Positions 24,785 to 38,075 of a stretch of DNA of 64,000 nucleotides are shown here, piece by piece. Under the pieces are notes generated by a model. It was not told where the DNA came from, did no database searches, and saw only the letters and a list, made by a program, of their open reading frames with translations. The stretch spans positions 36,630,484 to 36,694,483 of the forward strand of contig OZ034979.1 in assembly GCA_964030785.1 (NCBI GenBank), read 5' to 3'. This DNA comes from Siderastrea siderea. Its lineage: Eukaryota > Cnidaria > Anthozoa > Scleractinia > Rhizangiidae. Made by a program: the position numbers and the translations under genes. The first letter of the stretch is position 1, and each line of letters opens with the position of its first letter.

Positions 24785-24935
24785 GGCTTGTTAGCTCAAT
24801 TGGTTAGAGCGCTGCACCGGTATCGCAGAGGTCAGGGTTCGAATCCCGGCAAGCCTGATTTTTTTCAGGCTTTCTTTTCGCAACTGCGTAAGTTGCGTTA
24901 ATAACTGCGAGGATCTTCTTTACATTTATTTGAGT
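24785..24935 (+). repeat. tRNA-derived SINE
   Basis: The head folds as a tRNA: acceptor GGCTTGT/GCAAGCC, A box TTAGCTCAATTGG, T-arm with GGTTCGAATCC. The anticodon arm CTGCA-CCGGTAT-CGCAG has a mismatch and lacks U33, so it is not a working tRNA (nominal anticodon GGT). A T-run and a tail (CGCAACTGCGTAAGTTGCG, then AACTGCGAGGATC) follow. The same tail occurs inverted at about 29,704-29,760, which makes it a SINE family. Confidence 0.8.
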
Positions 24936-24939
24936 TCTA

Positions 24940-27650
24940 GTTTGTTTGTTGTCCTAGATACTTGTTTGTTATCGGTCAGATTTGCTGTGAAAACTTCTCT
25001 ACTCCAACAAATAACATTACGGATGTCAACTTTTTTATTAGCCTAATAACCCACCTTCAACTGCTATAGGTAATTTACGACGGCAATTCTGCAAGACCTT
25101 CAGACCTTTACAGAACAGTGTCGGGGAATGGACATGAAGAAAGGAAGGGCTTCGGAGGCATGTTGTAATGACATTTTTTCCATTTGTCTTTGTCAATCTG
25201 TACTTTAATACTTCAAGCCTTACAAGTTAGAAATATTTTAAATTCCCTTAATGATCATTATACACATATTTATGCAAACCAGCTGCTACGATAGCATAAT
25301 AATCCCAAGTTTATTATTCATGTTCTTCTCCTGTTATTTATGTTTGAAGTATTGTTTACTGGGCAAAGTTTTTTCACATGCACTCTGTATTTGTTTTCCT
25401 ACGATTTCGAATTCTACATTACACATAGATTCTTATGGACCTTTCCAATTTCTCAAGAAATTGTTTCAGATATTCTTCAAAGGAAAAAGATAATAGAGGC
25501 CATGATGGCAGAAAAGCGTGTCGAAGCAGTTACAGAAATAGATGCTGTCCATACGAACAAAACAAAGAAAACTATGTCAATCCAGCAAAACAGGTATAGG
25601 AAGATACAATTTCGTGTGTGTAGAAATGTTTGTTTAAATTGTTCATATTCAATCGAAGTGTGTACCTCATATAATCATAACTAGGCGTCTTGTTTTTCAG
25701 CAAGGATTACAATGGACACTGTGCCAGACTGATTGTAATAGACTACAGAGCCTCGTGATCATACACACTAGGACAAAGTTTATACCTGCAATTGTGTTCT
25801 CCATATTTGGATTAACTGCTGGCATTGTTTATTGGCAAAATGTTCTGGTTATGTCACCCAGATCCGTCAACTGGATTCTTCAGAAAACGTTGGTTATGCT
25901 CGTGAACACGTGATTTATTCATTTATAAGCACAACCGCTGCCTGTGTTTTACCAGTGCTTGAGTGCTCAGCTCTGACGTATTTCATGGTAATGACTTCAC
26001 ATAACTGGTGACGATTTTTCCTGGTGACTGTGATTTCTCTTGTGTTGAATCAGACCTGGATTACAGTGTATACAATGATCATTTACGCTAATCCTGATAA
26101 CGCGTGTCATTGTTCCCTCATGGTGGCAATATTAGCTCGATTTGCCAGTGGATTGATTGTGACGAAACAACAGATGCCTATACGGTGGGTAATAATTAGT
26201 CTGAGCCTCTTTATCAAGGTGAGGCCTAGTGGGCATACTTTCATATGAAATTGAGTTTTATTTGCATGAGAATGAAAACTGGTTTTCATTTAAACGGCTT
26301 TGCACCAGGCTTTCCTTGAATTGAAAAAGAGGCTCAAGAGAATTCCGTCGTAATGGATTATTCTGCACTTAAAGGATCCTCGTCTGGCACGCCTTTGTTA
26401 TTGTTTTGATCTGAAATTTGCGATCAAATTACTCGTCGAACGTGACAAAACGTCTCAACAGTTCAACTGGTAAAAATATAAATTGTATCCTGAAGCTGAA
26501 ATTTCTTCGCCTGTTTTTGATTTTAGTGCCAGTAAAAGGGCTTTCGATTATTTTCAGCGCATTTTGGCGGCTGTTCAAAAAGCTAGAACTCAAAGAATGT
26601 TTGTGTTCGTAAGCCGGCCAGCCTCCAGTCCGCCTACCCAAAAGCAAACTATATTCAGCGAGCGCTCGCGGAATATGATTTACAAGCGAATCTAGAATCA
26701 TAAAGATTTGGAATCTTGTTTAATTGGTTATTCTTGACTTTCCCATCGCCATAAAACACAAAAGGCGAATGCACGGAGGGCAGAAGTGTTTCCAAAACTC
26801 ACTCGATCACGCCGCTCTGACCACCGCTCCGCGCATTTAGTTTTAATTGATAGCGCTAGAGAAAGCGAGAACATTTCACATTCCTTTCAAATAGAAGAAA
26901 CTCTTTTGTTAATAGCTTTTATTTTCTTTGTTATCATCGCACAGGATGGATATTCATTTCAATTTTCAAAATACATGAATTGCCCTGAAAACAAAACGTA
27001 CTGCAGGTACATTGTAGCTAAGGGGCCGACTGCGGCTGACAGATCTGAAAGTTTCTGTTCGCAAACCATTCTTTCTCTTCCTTTTCTGCAATTCCAGGGA
27101 TTAAATTATGGAAAAAATTGAAGTGTTGTTCTTAGGCATCGAAGTCTTTGAAGCTTTCGCTTTAGCGTCGCTCCCGGCACTGCAGAGTGAGTCCCGTCGT
27201 CACATTTAGAAGACCAAAACATTTCAGCGCGTGAAGAACGCGCACCGTAATGAAGTAAAATGTCGGCCAATAAGCTTGTCCACCCTTTCAATCTATTGGA
27301 TATCTTTTGCCTCACTAGTGCAATAACCAAGAATATCCCTTGAATAATGATTTCTTTCATAAGCTTGACTGTTTTGGTACTGCCACGCGAAGGAGAACAT
27401 AAACCGCTTAGAGTCCTGGCGTTGTCTCACACATTTCACGAGAAAAATAGCAAACAACACCAAAATAACCGGCCAGATGTAACCGCTATTAATTTTTTAA
27501 GGCCAAAAAAGTAAATGAAGGCCCAAACTGGCCGTATTGGCGAGGATGTAGCCAGATTTCAATTCACGGTGAAAAAATCGTGATTTTAGATGGCATAGAA
27601 AATGGCGGATTTCTCACTTGATGCGCGCAAAGCATCGTGGGTGACTAGTA
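24940..27650. other. Long noncoding stretch, possible decayed coding fragments
   Basis: No gene is supported. The frames near 25,340-25,684 and 26,024-26,248 have some hydrophobic, membrane-like character but no recognised family or clear exon borders, so I do not call them. Confidence 0.4.
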
Positions 27651-27654
27651 TCCT

Positions 27655-27880
27655 TTAACTACTGGAGCGGTTTTTAATTGAGTATCGTAAAACCAAACCC
27701 AAACTGATTACTCTGACCAATCAGAAAGGACACAAGCGACACAACGAGCCAATCAGAACTCGCAGCAGAAACATGTAACTGGCGTCAAGCGCGGGAAAAC
27801 GCGTGCGACCAAGTCGCGATTGGTTTTGGTTTTACTTCTGATTAGTTGAGAAAATGGCGCGAGTTGCTTTAACCAGTCAT
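27655..27880. repeat. Probable MITE-like dispersed repeat
   Basis: A segment with GAGCGGTTTTTAATTGAG on the left, several CCAATCAG boxes, and GATTGGTTTTGGTTTTA-type sequence on the right that is partly inverted to the left part. It looks like a common cnidarian noncoding repeat. Limits are approximate. Confidence 0.4.
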
Positions 27881-28636
27881 GCGGCATAGTAATGCAAGAT
27901 TAAAGCAAAGGCAAACTATTCTCGAAGCTCAATTGAAAACCTACCCTATTAAGGATAAAGAAACCGAGTATTTCGTTTTATTTTTCTTTAAAGTAAGGAC
28001 GAGCCTAACAAATGAGGCTCGTGAATGCGGAGGATCTTTTTGCGAAAGGCAACTCATTTTCCCGAGCTTTCAGTCGGTTTCTTGAATTTGCCTCAAGTTC
28101 TGATTGGTTCAAAACCAGATTTGCTGATTAGGAGAATTCACGTGATATGGCGCTGTTCTGGTGAATAACATGGCTAAGGCCCCGGTCAAAAGGGTCCAAC
28201 ATTTCCAATCAACACCGTTTAAAAACGCTTTTGGGAACTCTGTTAAATGTTGGCACGCTGTTAAATGATGTTCAGTGATTCTGAGGGACGTTGAAGGATG
28301 TAGAATGGTGTTGAACAAAGTTTTATTCCTGTCAAGCATTCGTACAACAAAGCTGTACCCCACAATGTTGAATGATAATGAATCCGTTTGCTAAGGGACC
28401 AAATAACCATATACTGTGTTAGTCAGATTTGATTTGATTCAGTTAATCGCTATGAAAATTTGATGATAAGTGTAACTTTAACTGTTTCCCTAAGGAGTGC
28501 TCGCCTTTTGCGGCAGTGGCACCCTTGCAATTAATTTGGTTTATTTGCACTTCGTTTGTATACTTTGTAAGTACGCAATGCTTATGTCTTGCGGTAAAAT
28601 GTGTTGTAAATTATTAGGGTAAAATATGTTGTAAAT

Positions 28637-28651
28637 TATTATTACTATTAC

Positions 28652-28688
<37 letters not shown>

Positions 28689-28709
28689 GTTATTATTATT
28701 ATTATTATA
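28637..28709. repeat. (ATT)n microsatellite
   Basis: A TTA/ATT triplet run of about 24 units with a few substitutions. The surrounding DNA from 27,880 to 29,690 holds no recognised gene. A G-run lies at 28,768-28,784. Confidence 0.9.
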
Positions 28710-29703
28710 AATTTGCATGAAAGTCTGAGATCCATACGGGCCGAACCTATTCAGCCTGGAGCACGAGGGGGGGGGGAGGGGGGCTGACTTTGAAAGTTTA
28801 TGACTTTTTTCACTCTGAGCATACAAGCCAAAGCCACCAAACTCTGTGATTTTTCCAAAATTTTTCTGGTAACAGTTTAGTAGGACATATCCTTGTTTAG
28901 CAAACCTAACGTTACCATGTCAATCGTATTTTGACAGGCGGCTTTCTCAAAGGTTTAAATTGTATTGTTTTAAATGATTTTTTTTACTTTATTTGATTAA
29001 ATTTACATTTTTATATCACTTGGGTGTTTTTTTTATTGCTTTTAACTACATGTACTAAAAAGCCTAGCCTGAAAAGAATTAAGCTGCACATTCCAATTAA
29101 ATGTCTCGGTACACTCGAAGGTAACTGATGAGTATGAAACAGGCATGAAAGGTGTGGATGTGTCCTTCTTCGATACTAAAACGTAGCACTGTTTTTTGAA
29201 AAAAATCTTTCCCCTGATTTCCGTTTCAGATTATGCTGTGCATTACATTGTTATCTCTGGTCTTCTACTGGCTTCTGTTTGAGGCAAGAAAATCGAGATA
29301 AAATCGCCAAGGCAGACCATGTTTCAAAACACTGAACAAGGCAGAAAATAAGCTAGACGACCCGCTGGTAGCACCACAGATTCAAATACAAGATCTTTAT
29401 AGGCTCTCTGAAAGTTTATAATTTCTGTTCACAGTGGATACGTTACAATGGTTCGTCTTAAGTTACCACCTACATTGAATAGAGAGAATCTATTTTTTTA
29501 GCATTTAGGTTCAAGCCCAGCCGAATCACATTTTGTGCGTGTTTCGAGCCAAAACGGAAATTCCGTAGAAGATTTGGCGTTCGAGTTTGTCAAATTGGAG
29601 CTGAGTTGCTAGTGAGATAGCATTCACAATTTCTACAAGGCCTGGTACGTGACAGAAGTGAAATATGTGAAATATCATATATGTAAGCTGCCGGTAAAAT
29701 ATT

Positions 29704-29845
29704 AATGAAAGAACATCGCAGTTATAAATACAACTTAAGCAGTTGCGAAAAAAAGCAAAGAAACTTAGACTTGAACGGGATTCGAACCTATGGCCCTGCC
29801 AATACCAGTGTAGCACCAGGAATTATATCTCCCATGATTCTTGTT
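29704..29845 (-). repeat. tRNA-derived SINE, second copy, inverted and degenerate
   Basis: On the minus strand GGTTCGAATCCCGTTCAAG (B box) is followed by a T-rich bridge. The tail CGCAACTGCTTAAGTTG and AACTGCGATG comes next, matching the SINE at 24,785. The tRNA 5' half is hard to read, so the left part is truncated or decayed. Confidence 0.7.
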
Positions 29846-29849
29846 AGAA

Positions 29850-31025
29850 ATTTTGGACTTTTCCCATTAAGAAATTTCTTTCACTGAATCTTAAAATTTT
29901 TCAGTCATTTATATTTCAGTCGAAAGTTTCCTTTTCTGTCTATGGTAAACATCCATTGTCATCATCATGGAAAATGATGGAAATTTAACTGACGCAAATA
30001 GGTTCTTTGAAAAGAAATATTTTGGTGACAGCGGAATATTGCTTGTGAGCTTACCGCCCAAATAGAATGGCGACGGATATACAATAAATGATATATATAT
30101 GAATAACGCATTACTTTGAATATATTAGCATCTACTTGCCAACTGTGAATTTGAAACGCAACCTTCTCCGTCGGTTCATACATCCTCTTTAACTTTAAAT
30201 CTGAAAGTGTTCCAGTGAATCAATGTTAATAAGACTCAAAACTAAAATTGGTCACATCGTCAAGCCCGCATGTTCAATGTTTAAAAAAAATCTATCGAGC
30301 CGTTCTTAACGGATTTTCGCAAAAGTGCTCAAAATAAAAAATTACCACAAAATTATGACGCGAATGATCTTAGAAAAACAAGTCGTTCTCGAGATCGCGA
30401 ACGCCAGTTTCAACAAAACTTTCTAGGCGTAAAATAGTAAGTAAAAGACACATTTTAACAGTATTTACTAGCCATTTCATCAAAGCGTTGATATTTCTCA
30501 GTGCATTTACTATTACTAGGCAGAAACTAAGGTTGAAAATGTTTTTGTGATTTACTTCAAAACAAACATACAGAATTTTTTTGTTCTTGTGTATTTTGTT
30601 TGCCATACACCACAGTTTAAGACGCCGGTATTCTCTTTTCGAAGCGAAAGCTGGATCGTGCAAAATTTCAATTTTACTGTTTTCGAGGATTTTTTATCGT
30701 CGTCATGGAAATATCGATTTTTACAAAATGTAAACCACGCTAAAGTCCAATCCAAAACCAACAGGTATTGCAAATTTCACGTTGATCTGACAAGGAGACG
30801 ACTGTCTGAGAGCCGATTCAAAAAGTTAGGTATGGTTCCAAAAAACTTGTATCGAAACACCTTAAACATGTACTCTTTTTGAGAGAGGTATATTTTTGTT
30901 TTTCCACTAGCCCTCCCGTATAGCCATTTATGAATACGGTTTCAAAGGAATTTTCATTTCATCCCTTCAATTAGAAAAATGGCCATTTGAATCCAAGGGG
31001 TCCCTTAAGACGAAATAATTTTAAC
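29850..31025. other. Noncoding AT-rich DNA
   Basis: No gene, RNA or mobile element was recognised; the short frames here look random. Confidence 0.45.
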
Positions 31026-31027
31026 AG

Positions 31028-31510
31028 GCATAATAACAGAACTTTTCAAAGCTACTTTCTTTAATCGTATACCATATCTATGGAACAATTTACCAGATAA
31101 TATTAGAAAAAGCAACCTTGGAATCTCTAGTTTTAAAAAACAATGTGAGGATTACTACAAAAATATAGGTTTTGATCCTGACAATCCCAGAGCTACATGG
31201 GTGTCATGATGTTCTAACTCTAATTTTTGCTATATACTTTTCAATAATTAATTATTAGTCATTATTTTGTTCAATTTTATTACTGTCCTGTAATTTTAAG
31301 GTGGACTAGCTCGAATGGTTCGTTAGTTCCTCTCTAGTCTTCCTCTTTTGCACATATTTAATTATTTTTTTTCTGTCATCGTAACTTACTATATACGTAC
31401 TTTTTATTTATGTAAATCTATATATTTTGTTTATATTACTTTGCGCAAAGAAAATGGGATAAAATTAAAATTAAAAATTAAAATTAAATTAAAATTAAAA
31501 TTAATAATGT
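31028..31510 (+). pseudogene. Extreme 3' end of a non-LTR retrotransposon
   Basis: The plus frame from about 31,035 reads FFNRIPYLWNNLPDNIRKSN and then FKKQCEDYYKN, the usual C-terminal LINE ORF2 ending. A stop (31,207) and a 3' UTR follow, ending in repeats of AAAATT near 31,465-31,505. The rest of the LINE is absent, so it is a strongly 5'-truncated insertion. Confidence 0.7.
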
Positions 31511-32600
31511 CACTGCAACTATCATGTATTATCACTACTTCTTTACTTAGAATGCTCTATGTTTCTGCTAAGAGATACCATACCCTAAGTGCCTATGTTT
31601 TACTTTCTGTGGAAAAGAGCAGTGAATTACCGTGGAGCTGGTAAGCGTGGAGCACAACTCTCAAAGTTTTTGCTAACGCGAATCAAAATTAGTTTTGCCT
31701 GCTTCATCCTATGACAGTTATTTACACCCAAATCACGTTAACTTGACTTTCACGAACTTGAACGGTTTTGAGTTTCGCTCGACCGTACGAGTTATCGAAA
31801 TCCCTCTGTAGCGCGGAAAATTGTCGATATTCTTCAATTCCCTTTTGATTTCAGCACCGTTAGACTTCACAACAAAACAACAATTAACCGCTGTCCGCCA
31901 AGAAGTACAAGGAATCTCGATAACTCGTAGTGGATCAGAACTAAGCTAAATACAACAAGAAAAATGTTATACAGGAATAGAAGGAATGTAACGATGCAAA
32001 GAAGTTTCGAAGACGAAACCTGTATCTGTAAATGGTAGCTTTATCTCGCTCTGGCTGTAAAATCACAGTTATATAGCCCCCCTTGCCCCCCCGGTTATAA
32101 GCCCTCCAGATTATAGGCCCATCTACCTGTCAACAAAAATGATATTCCGATTATAACCCCCCCGGATATACGCCCCCCTTCATTTATCCGCGTTACTTTA
32201 ACATAATTACTTTCACAAAACAAAGGACAACTTCAAATTGAAAATTAGGAAGGCATAATGCAAGTAGAGAGCCGAACAATACTGATGTTCCAAATAGTAT
32301 TGAATCAAATTTGTTTCAAATAACGGTATTGAAGTAACTTCAAGCAAACAGCAAACAACCGGAACCAATGTTCCAAATTTTCATCGTGTATTCCGCCACC
32401 TAAGTTACTAAGGCCCAACTTTTAACGTCAAAACTGTGGCAATGGGAGCGCTTGATGAGCGGGAAGATGTACCTGTGAGCAAATTTTCGCATTATATTTT
32501 AGAATCAGAGCAACTTTGTTTCATTATCTAGCAATTTTGAAGTAATTTTTAAACTCATTTTTTGAGAAAATTTTCAGCAGTTTCGTAGTACAGTCTGTAG
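31511..32600. other. Noncoding DNA with a C-rich ATTATA minisatellite
   Basis: No gene. Around 32,076-32,180 a short degenerate repeat of the type GATTATAAGCCCCCC occurs four to five times. The region lies just downstream of the host gene's stop, so it includes that gene's 3' UTR. Confidence 0.5.
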
Positions 32601-32604
32601 ACAC

Positions 32605-33314
32605 CTACTGTTTAGATTCAGCTTGAAATACGACAGAGGCAGACCGCTGGCCGGTTTTGTTCACCGCAGGCGAAATCAGAAGCTTTCCACGTCTCCTCTG
32701 TCGTACAAAGTACCCCGTTAAACAAATCAGCGCTGCCAATAACAAGCCACTCATGACAGCGATCAAAACGCTGTGTTCAGAGACGGCGGAAGAAGAATTC
32801 CTTTTGTTGTCTTTATGGAGGTTTTGAGCTTCTTCTGCATGGGGGACGGGCTTAGTTGACTCAGTAGTGTTCGACGGCAAAGTGGCTCTTTTAGTTCCAT
32901 TTTCTTCGTCGCGAATATTTGCCATCACCTCATGAAGAAAACTACCTGTTTCTTCTTCGCCAGGAGTATTCTTGCCCGTGTTATTTAGAGTCAGCGGCAG
33001 TGATGATGGTGGTCGCGTGCGGCGATGGCTGTTCGGAAGTTTTGGAAAGCCCATGTGATCTAGCTCAACGGTGCTTCGATTGCCTTTTAGCTTTTCCTGT
33101 TGAACTTCTGTCAGTCCAGTCGTGTTATACCTCATGGAGGATCCAGTGGGTCTTACCGTACTTGGTCGACTAAAGAATTGACGCTTGGAGGTTGTAGTTT
33201 TCAGAGTAGGGGGAGCAGTCGTGGTTGAATTCTGTGTTTTGGTTAGATTGGTTGAGGTTTGATTACTGGAGATATGTCGCTTAATTCGACGCTCGTGATA
33301 AACTGGCCAAGGCG
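32605..33314 (-). CDS. Host type I membrane protein, exon 2 (last exon)
   Basis: The exon begins after a good splice acceptor (TTGTTATTTTAG on the minus strand, ending at 33,315), in phase with exon 1 at 36,422-36,527, and runs to the stop. It encodes 236 residues. First comes a Thr/Ser/Pro- and Asn-rich extracellular stretch with many N-x-S/T sites. A transmembrane helix VLIAVMSGLLLAALICLTGYFV follows, then a basic stop-transfer RQRRRGK and a short cytosolic tail ending AESKQ. No known domain is seen, so the protein may be a lineage-specific mucin-like surface protein. Confidence 0.75.
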
Positions 33315-36300
33315 CTAAAATAACAATCAGGTAATTGCCATGTAAAGATGGTTATCTGTATCTTTTCACTCCATAAAGAATAATTCACTTCAAAATAACA
33401 ATTCTGATAAATTCTCAGTCAGAAACACAACACTGCAAACTCAGAAGTTCACATTCAGCTCCAAAATACAAAATTAGCCCCGTGATGCCCCTACAGCTAA
33501 TTCGACCCTTTGTGGAGCTATTTCGGTCACAGCTGGGGCAAAGAGACCCCACTAAAAACCGAGGACACACAATGAGACCCAATTTGGCCCTTTGGTGCCG
33601 GCCTAGCCACTGTAAATAGGATTACTGTAGCCTTAATTAGGAGTAATGTACTGTATTTTACTTGCTTAAACGGCCCCATTTTTGACGTTAAAACAGAACT
33701 TATGAATTTACAGTGAAAACCGGACCTCAAACGAGTTTTTGTGTCATGACCAATTTAGAACATAACTTCTTCCCCTGCATGATAGACATACTAGTCCATT
33801 GTAATGTTAGTCCGAGAACATGGCTGTACACCTGAGTACGCCTGGCTGAAGATAGACAGTGAACTGCAAAGCTTCTTTGCTCCACACTGGTCTAAGACAA
33901 TAAAATATCTGCAGAGACCACATGGCAGGACTCGAATTTACGACCTACAAATCGAAAGTCTCGCGCGTTAAACACAGAGCACCACTTCTCTTGACCCAGA
34001 ATGCCAGGCGCGTAGCGCGAAGAGCTGAAGCGTTCAGCTCTCCTCGCCTTTGATCCCCTCCCCCTCCTCTTGTCCCTCCGCCTCAGTCTCCTCTCCTCTT
34101 TTCTCGAGCCACAGGAACCGTAATTCTGATCTGTTTTGCGTTTTTGCCTAGAAGGTTACGGAAGCTTGCATAAAAGGCCACGTGCCACATAAATATGACA
34201 ACCCAAAAATAAATCTCTTAAAAACGGGACAGGATAAGTGGTTGTGTTCGATTAAACACACGCAGCCGAAGCATAATTGCAAACAAAAATAGAAGCTCTA
34301 TAGTTTCAGGGATAAATAAACAAACGTGTAACATCGATTATCCTCTTATTTTGTTTGGATTCGGGTTAACTGAACTGGAGATTGCAAAGATTTTGCAAAC
34401 CGAGATGATAAATTGATACCCTGTGAGGATTACGTAACCACAGGTTTTATCGCGTTCAGTTGCAAATTAGCTGAAAAGTATTGGCTGCGAACTTAATGAC
34501 CTAATAATATTTTAAAGACTAAACCGACGCATAAAAAATAAACATTTACGCAAAGTGAAACTTTTAGCAGTGTTTTAGCTATGGCTGAAACTTGTCATAA
34601 AAAACGCAAAACCGTTAGCCGTTACGATCTAAGGCCTGTCGAGTTTGCTACTTGACTACCGCCCCCTACTACAATGTTGATAATGCAAGATGAATTCCTC
34701 TTTGGGCGATGTTGTGGCTTTTATGACACGTAGGCTCAAATGCCGTCATTCTAAAAAGAGCCGGGAGCAATAATTTATTTCCTCCTTGAATTTTGGTCGG
34801 AGACAAAGAGTTCGTGCAGACACCGGCAGTGCTATGTCATGAAGGGGTTGGCGGGAATTGCCACACGCTGGAACTAAATTCTTTCCAAGGTGTAGCCTTG
34901 TGTTTTCACTTGTGGTTTATCTCGAATATGTCAGCCAACCTTTTAAACCTTAAAATCCGGATCGTTGACTTTCACTTCAACTATCTACTTATAACCCCTT
35001 CTTGACGGCGCCTTTGTAGTAACTCTAATAAGTTAAAAAATTCTTGATATCAAATTCTATATTTTTAACCTCCGAAACTGTTTTTACCTTTAACGGCTAT
35101 TTTGCTGATCTGTGGTTTTAATTTATTTATTTATTTACCTTAACCAGTCTAAGCAGGCACTAAAGAATTTGTTTACTGTATTATGCAGGCCAGCTGTCAT
35201 TAAAAGCAAACAGATTTACGCGGATTGGTCTGGCCGAAGGAAGATGTTTTTGTCAGCCCTGATTGAAAATACGGAATTTGTACCACTGATGCTCTTTCAA
35301 ATATTCTCAGTATTTCGTGGTCAACGATAATTCTTTGAAAAATTTGTAGTCACAGAATAGCAGTTTTATCTTGGGAGAGTTATAAGTTTTGCAATAATAA
35401 CAGTTAGCGTTTCTGTGAAAAGAATTACCAGTTTCTACAACTCGTGGGCCTTTTTAATTGTTTTGGAACTTTCGTGAGTTAGTGCTAACGTATGAAACTG
35501 GTTCAAACCTCGATTTAACTGTCAGATCAGGGCTACAATTAACCATGACATTGCTGTTTTTCGAAAATAATTAGTTTATAGTCTATGTCCCGCTCACGAC
35601 TACAAAACGTAGCTAAATCTCACTCATCTGATTGGTTCAGTTTTATACATTACATACGCGTAACAACTTAAGGAAACTCGCAAATCTTCTTATATTTTTC
35701 TGTTTGTCAGTTTTTCCCAGAGCACAAACTGTCAATGTAGCTTCCTTTGACCGTGGTTAAAGTTCTCACAGAAATAACAGAAATGTCAACCTTTTAAGTG
35801 ACAACATTTGTTTGTCAAGATTTTCTTTCTCCTACCGTCTTGTGTACTTGAATAAAGGGGCACCATTGTTGGGGAGAAGAGAACAAAACGTCAAGATCAC
35901 TTCAAGTGTGCTTTCACTCCTTCGTAACGTGTTTCGGGTCAAAGACGTTTTATCTTAGGAAGCAGTGATCTCTTACTACGCGAAGTAACTTTACCTCCGA
36001 GTTTTAATTGCTTTCATATGGAGCAAAATACCAATGTTTGTTACTCATAAATAGTTAATACGCGTTCCGTTGTAAAGATCTTTCAAAGGATTCAAGTTTC
36101 ACCACTTCAAAAATTATTTCAAAACACCCTCTCTGAAACCAAACCCTCTCTATAGACAAACTGCAACATGTATCACTCGCAGCTGAATGAAGAACTCTCA
36201 AAATACAACCAATAGAACATAAGAGAAAGAACATTTTTGACTGAATTAAGAGCGGTTCTTATAACTCGAAAAACAAAAAACGGGAACTAGCATGCCTTGC

Positions 36301-36421
36301 TGGCATTGCTTTAGGGGTGTTCACTTGAAATCGTAAAATAAATTATTTCATTTTCACTACACCCGTTAAGTTTTGCACCACACCGCCTGGAGTGTAACAA
36401 GATCAACGGAACTTTACTAAC
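33315..36421 (-). other. Intron of the host membrane-protein gene
   Basis: A 3.1-kb intron with donor CAAG|GTTAGT at 36,422/36,421 and acceptor TTTTAG at 33,315. It contains a degenerate tRNA-like SINE fragment near 33,925-33,990 and the left part of duplication unit 1 from about 34,465. Confidence 0.7.
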
Positions 36422-36890
36422 CTTGCAGTTGTTGTTTCAAGGCGACCGCCTCGGAAGCCACAAGCAGGAAATATGAGCAAAAAGCGAACGAAGCAAGAAG
36501 TGCTAGTATAGCACTGGAGGTTTTCATTTTGGAACTTTGGTAAAATGCAACGTTGTTTTGAGGTTTTATGTTGGTATAAACAAGCTAAGTGTCTGTAGCA
36601 GGAGTAGGTCTTCTCGCCTCGAGCTGCAACACCGACACTGATTCGTTTACACTGCTATCAGGGACTTGATTGCAGCGATTGTTTGATTGACAACGCACCT
36701 TAGTTATGATCTGTCTGTCTCATCACAATATGAGACTAAGAGTACAGTTGGCCTTTCAATGGGGTAGCTGGGCTCTTAATCACCAGGGTAGATCTAGAAC
36801 AGAGCTCTCTGTTAAATGACAACTGATTCTAGAAATATTGATATTTCTTGGATGAGGAGACTGGCTACGTCAATTGCCACATATGTTGTT
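34465..36890. repeat. Tandem segmental duplication, unit 1
   Basis: Colinear similarity to 37,275-44,690 is visible throughout, for example AGCTGAAAAGTATT...CTGCGAAC, CAGATTTACGCGGATTGGTC and TACATACGCGTAACAACT. It spans intron 1 (part), exon 1 and the upstream/promoter region of the host gene. This copy lacks the transposons found in unit 2, so it shows the empty insertion sites. Confidence 0.85.
36422..36527 (-). CDS. Host type I membrane protein, exon 1 (signal peptide)
   Basis: Begins at the ATG at 36,527 (MKTSSAILALLASFAFCSYF and on to LLVASEAVA), a typical signal peptide. It ends at a good donor, CAAG|GTTAGT, in phase 1, which joins in frame to exon 2. The two exons give 271 aa: signal peptide, glycosylated stem, one TM, short tail. 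Its promoter region is in the duplicated segment to the right. Confidence 0.75.
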
Positions 36891-38075
36891 TAGAATTTAT
36901 CTCTTTTGTTTAATGCAATGCAATATGCAATACAAGTTTGTGGATCCACCCACAAATTAGCTTGGGGTATTCGAGGCGGGTGGAGACTGTATAATAAAAC
37001 TAGCTAACAATGCGGTGAGGAAGAAGAAAAAGAAACTAATTAAGAAGATTTGAATGAGATAAGAATAAATTCGCAGGTAATAAGAAATAAACTGACATAA
37101 ACAATACACGCTTGACTAAAATTACCGTTCTGACACTTAACAGTATGTTTTTTATAATAAAAAAATTAATTTGACATGTTTTAACACTAAACATTAAAAA
37201 AAAATGAGCAAATAACACTTAACACCATGGCCAAACCATATCCAGACCCTCCACCAAGTTTAATCGTGTTTTCCTAAATTAGCTGAAAAGTATTATCTGC
37301 GAACTGAATGACCGAATGATATTTTAAAGTCCAAACCGACGCCAAAAAATAAACATTTACGCAAACCTTGAAACTTTTAGCAGTGTCTTAGCGATGACTG
37401 AACCTTGCTAGGCAAAACGACGTAAAACCTTTAGCCGTTACGATCGAAAGCCTTGCGAGTTCGGTGCTTGACTTCCTCCCCTTAGTAGATAAATCATTGG
37501 ACATTTCTTTTGTTTTTGTTTTCGTTTTTTTTTAAATGTAATACAAGATGAATTTCTCTTTGACCGATGTTCTGGTTTTTCTGACAAATAGGCCCAAATG
37601 CCGTTATTCTAAAAGGAGCTAAGAGAAATACGAATTGATTTTCTCCTTTCGGGCGGTCGAATTTCCTAACGTTTTAGCTGTTTTTCTTAGTATCTCTTAG
37701 TTTTCTAAATTGCAATTAGATCTGAGCGCACAAACACTTTCAAATGAGGTCTTCAGAGCTCCTAAGCGTTTCGTGAGTAAACAAATTACAAATTACAAAA
37801 ATTACAATTACAAAAGGTTTCATTCAATCCAAAAATGCGTGGTAGATGTGTAGTGCGAACTCCCATAACTCTGAAACAAAAATTTAATCCTTCTTTTATT
37901 TCTTTCTCAAATCATATCCCATTTCCTAAAAACTCTAATATATAATTCCCCCTTAAATAGGCAGTTTTTACGTACTTACTTCCAAAACAATTTGTCGGCA
38001 TCAACATCGACCGATTGGTGCGTAGCGAAAACACGTAAGTAAGACGTTACTGATACAAATTGCAAGTGCAACTTA

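Noticed and set aside
24785..24856. Functional tRNA-Thr(GGT)
   Set aside because: U33 is missing and the anticodon stem is mismatched; followed by a shared SINE tail that recurs at 29.7 kb.
25340..26248. Possible host exons with membrane-like segments
   Set aside because: No recognised domain, no convincing splice sites and frequent stops.
28541..28826. Ile- or Asn-rich ORFs
   Set aside because: Reads of the ATT microsatellite.
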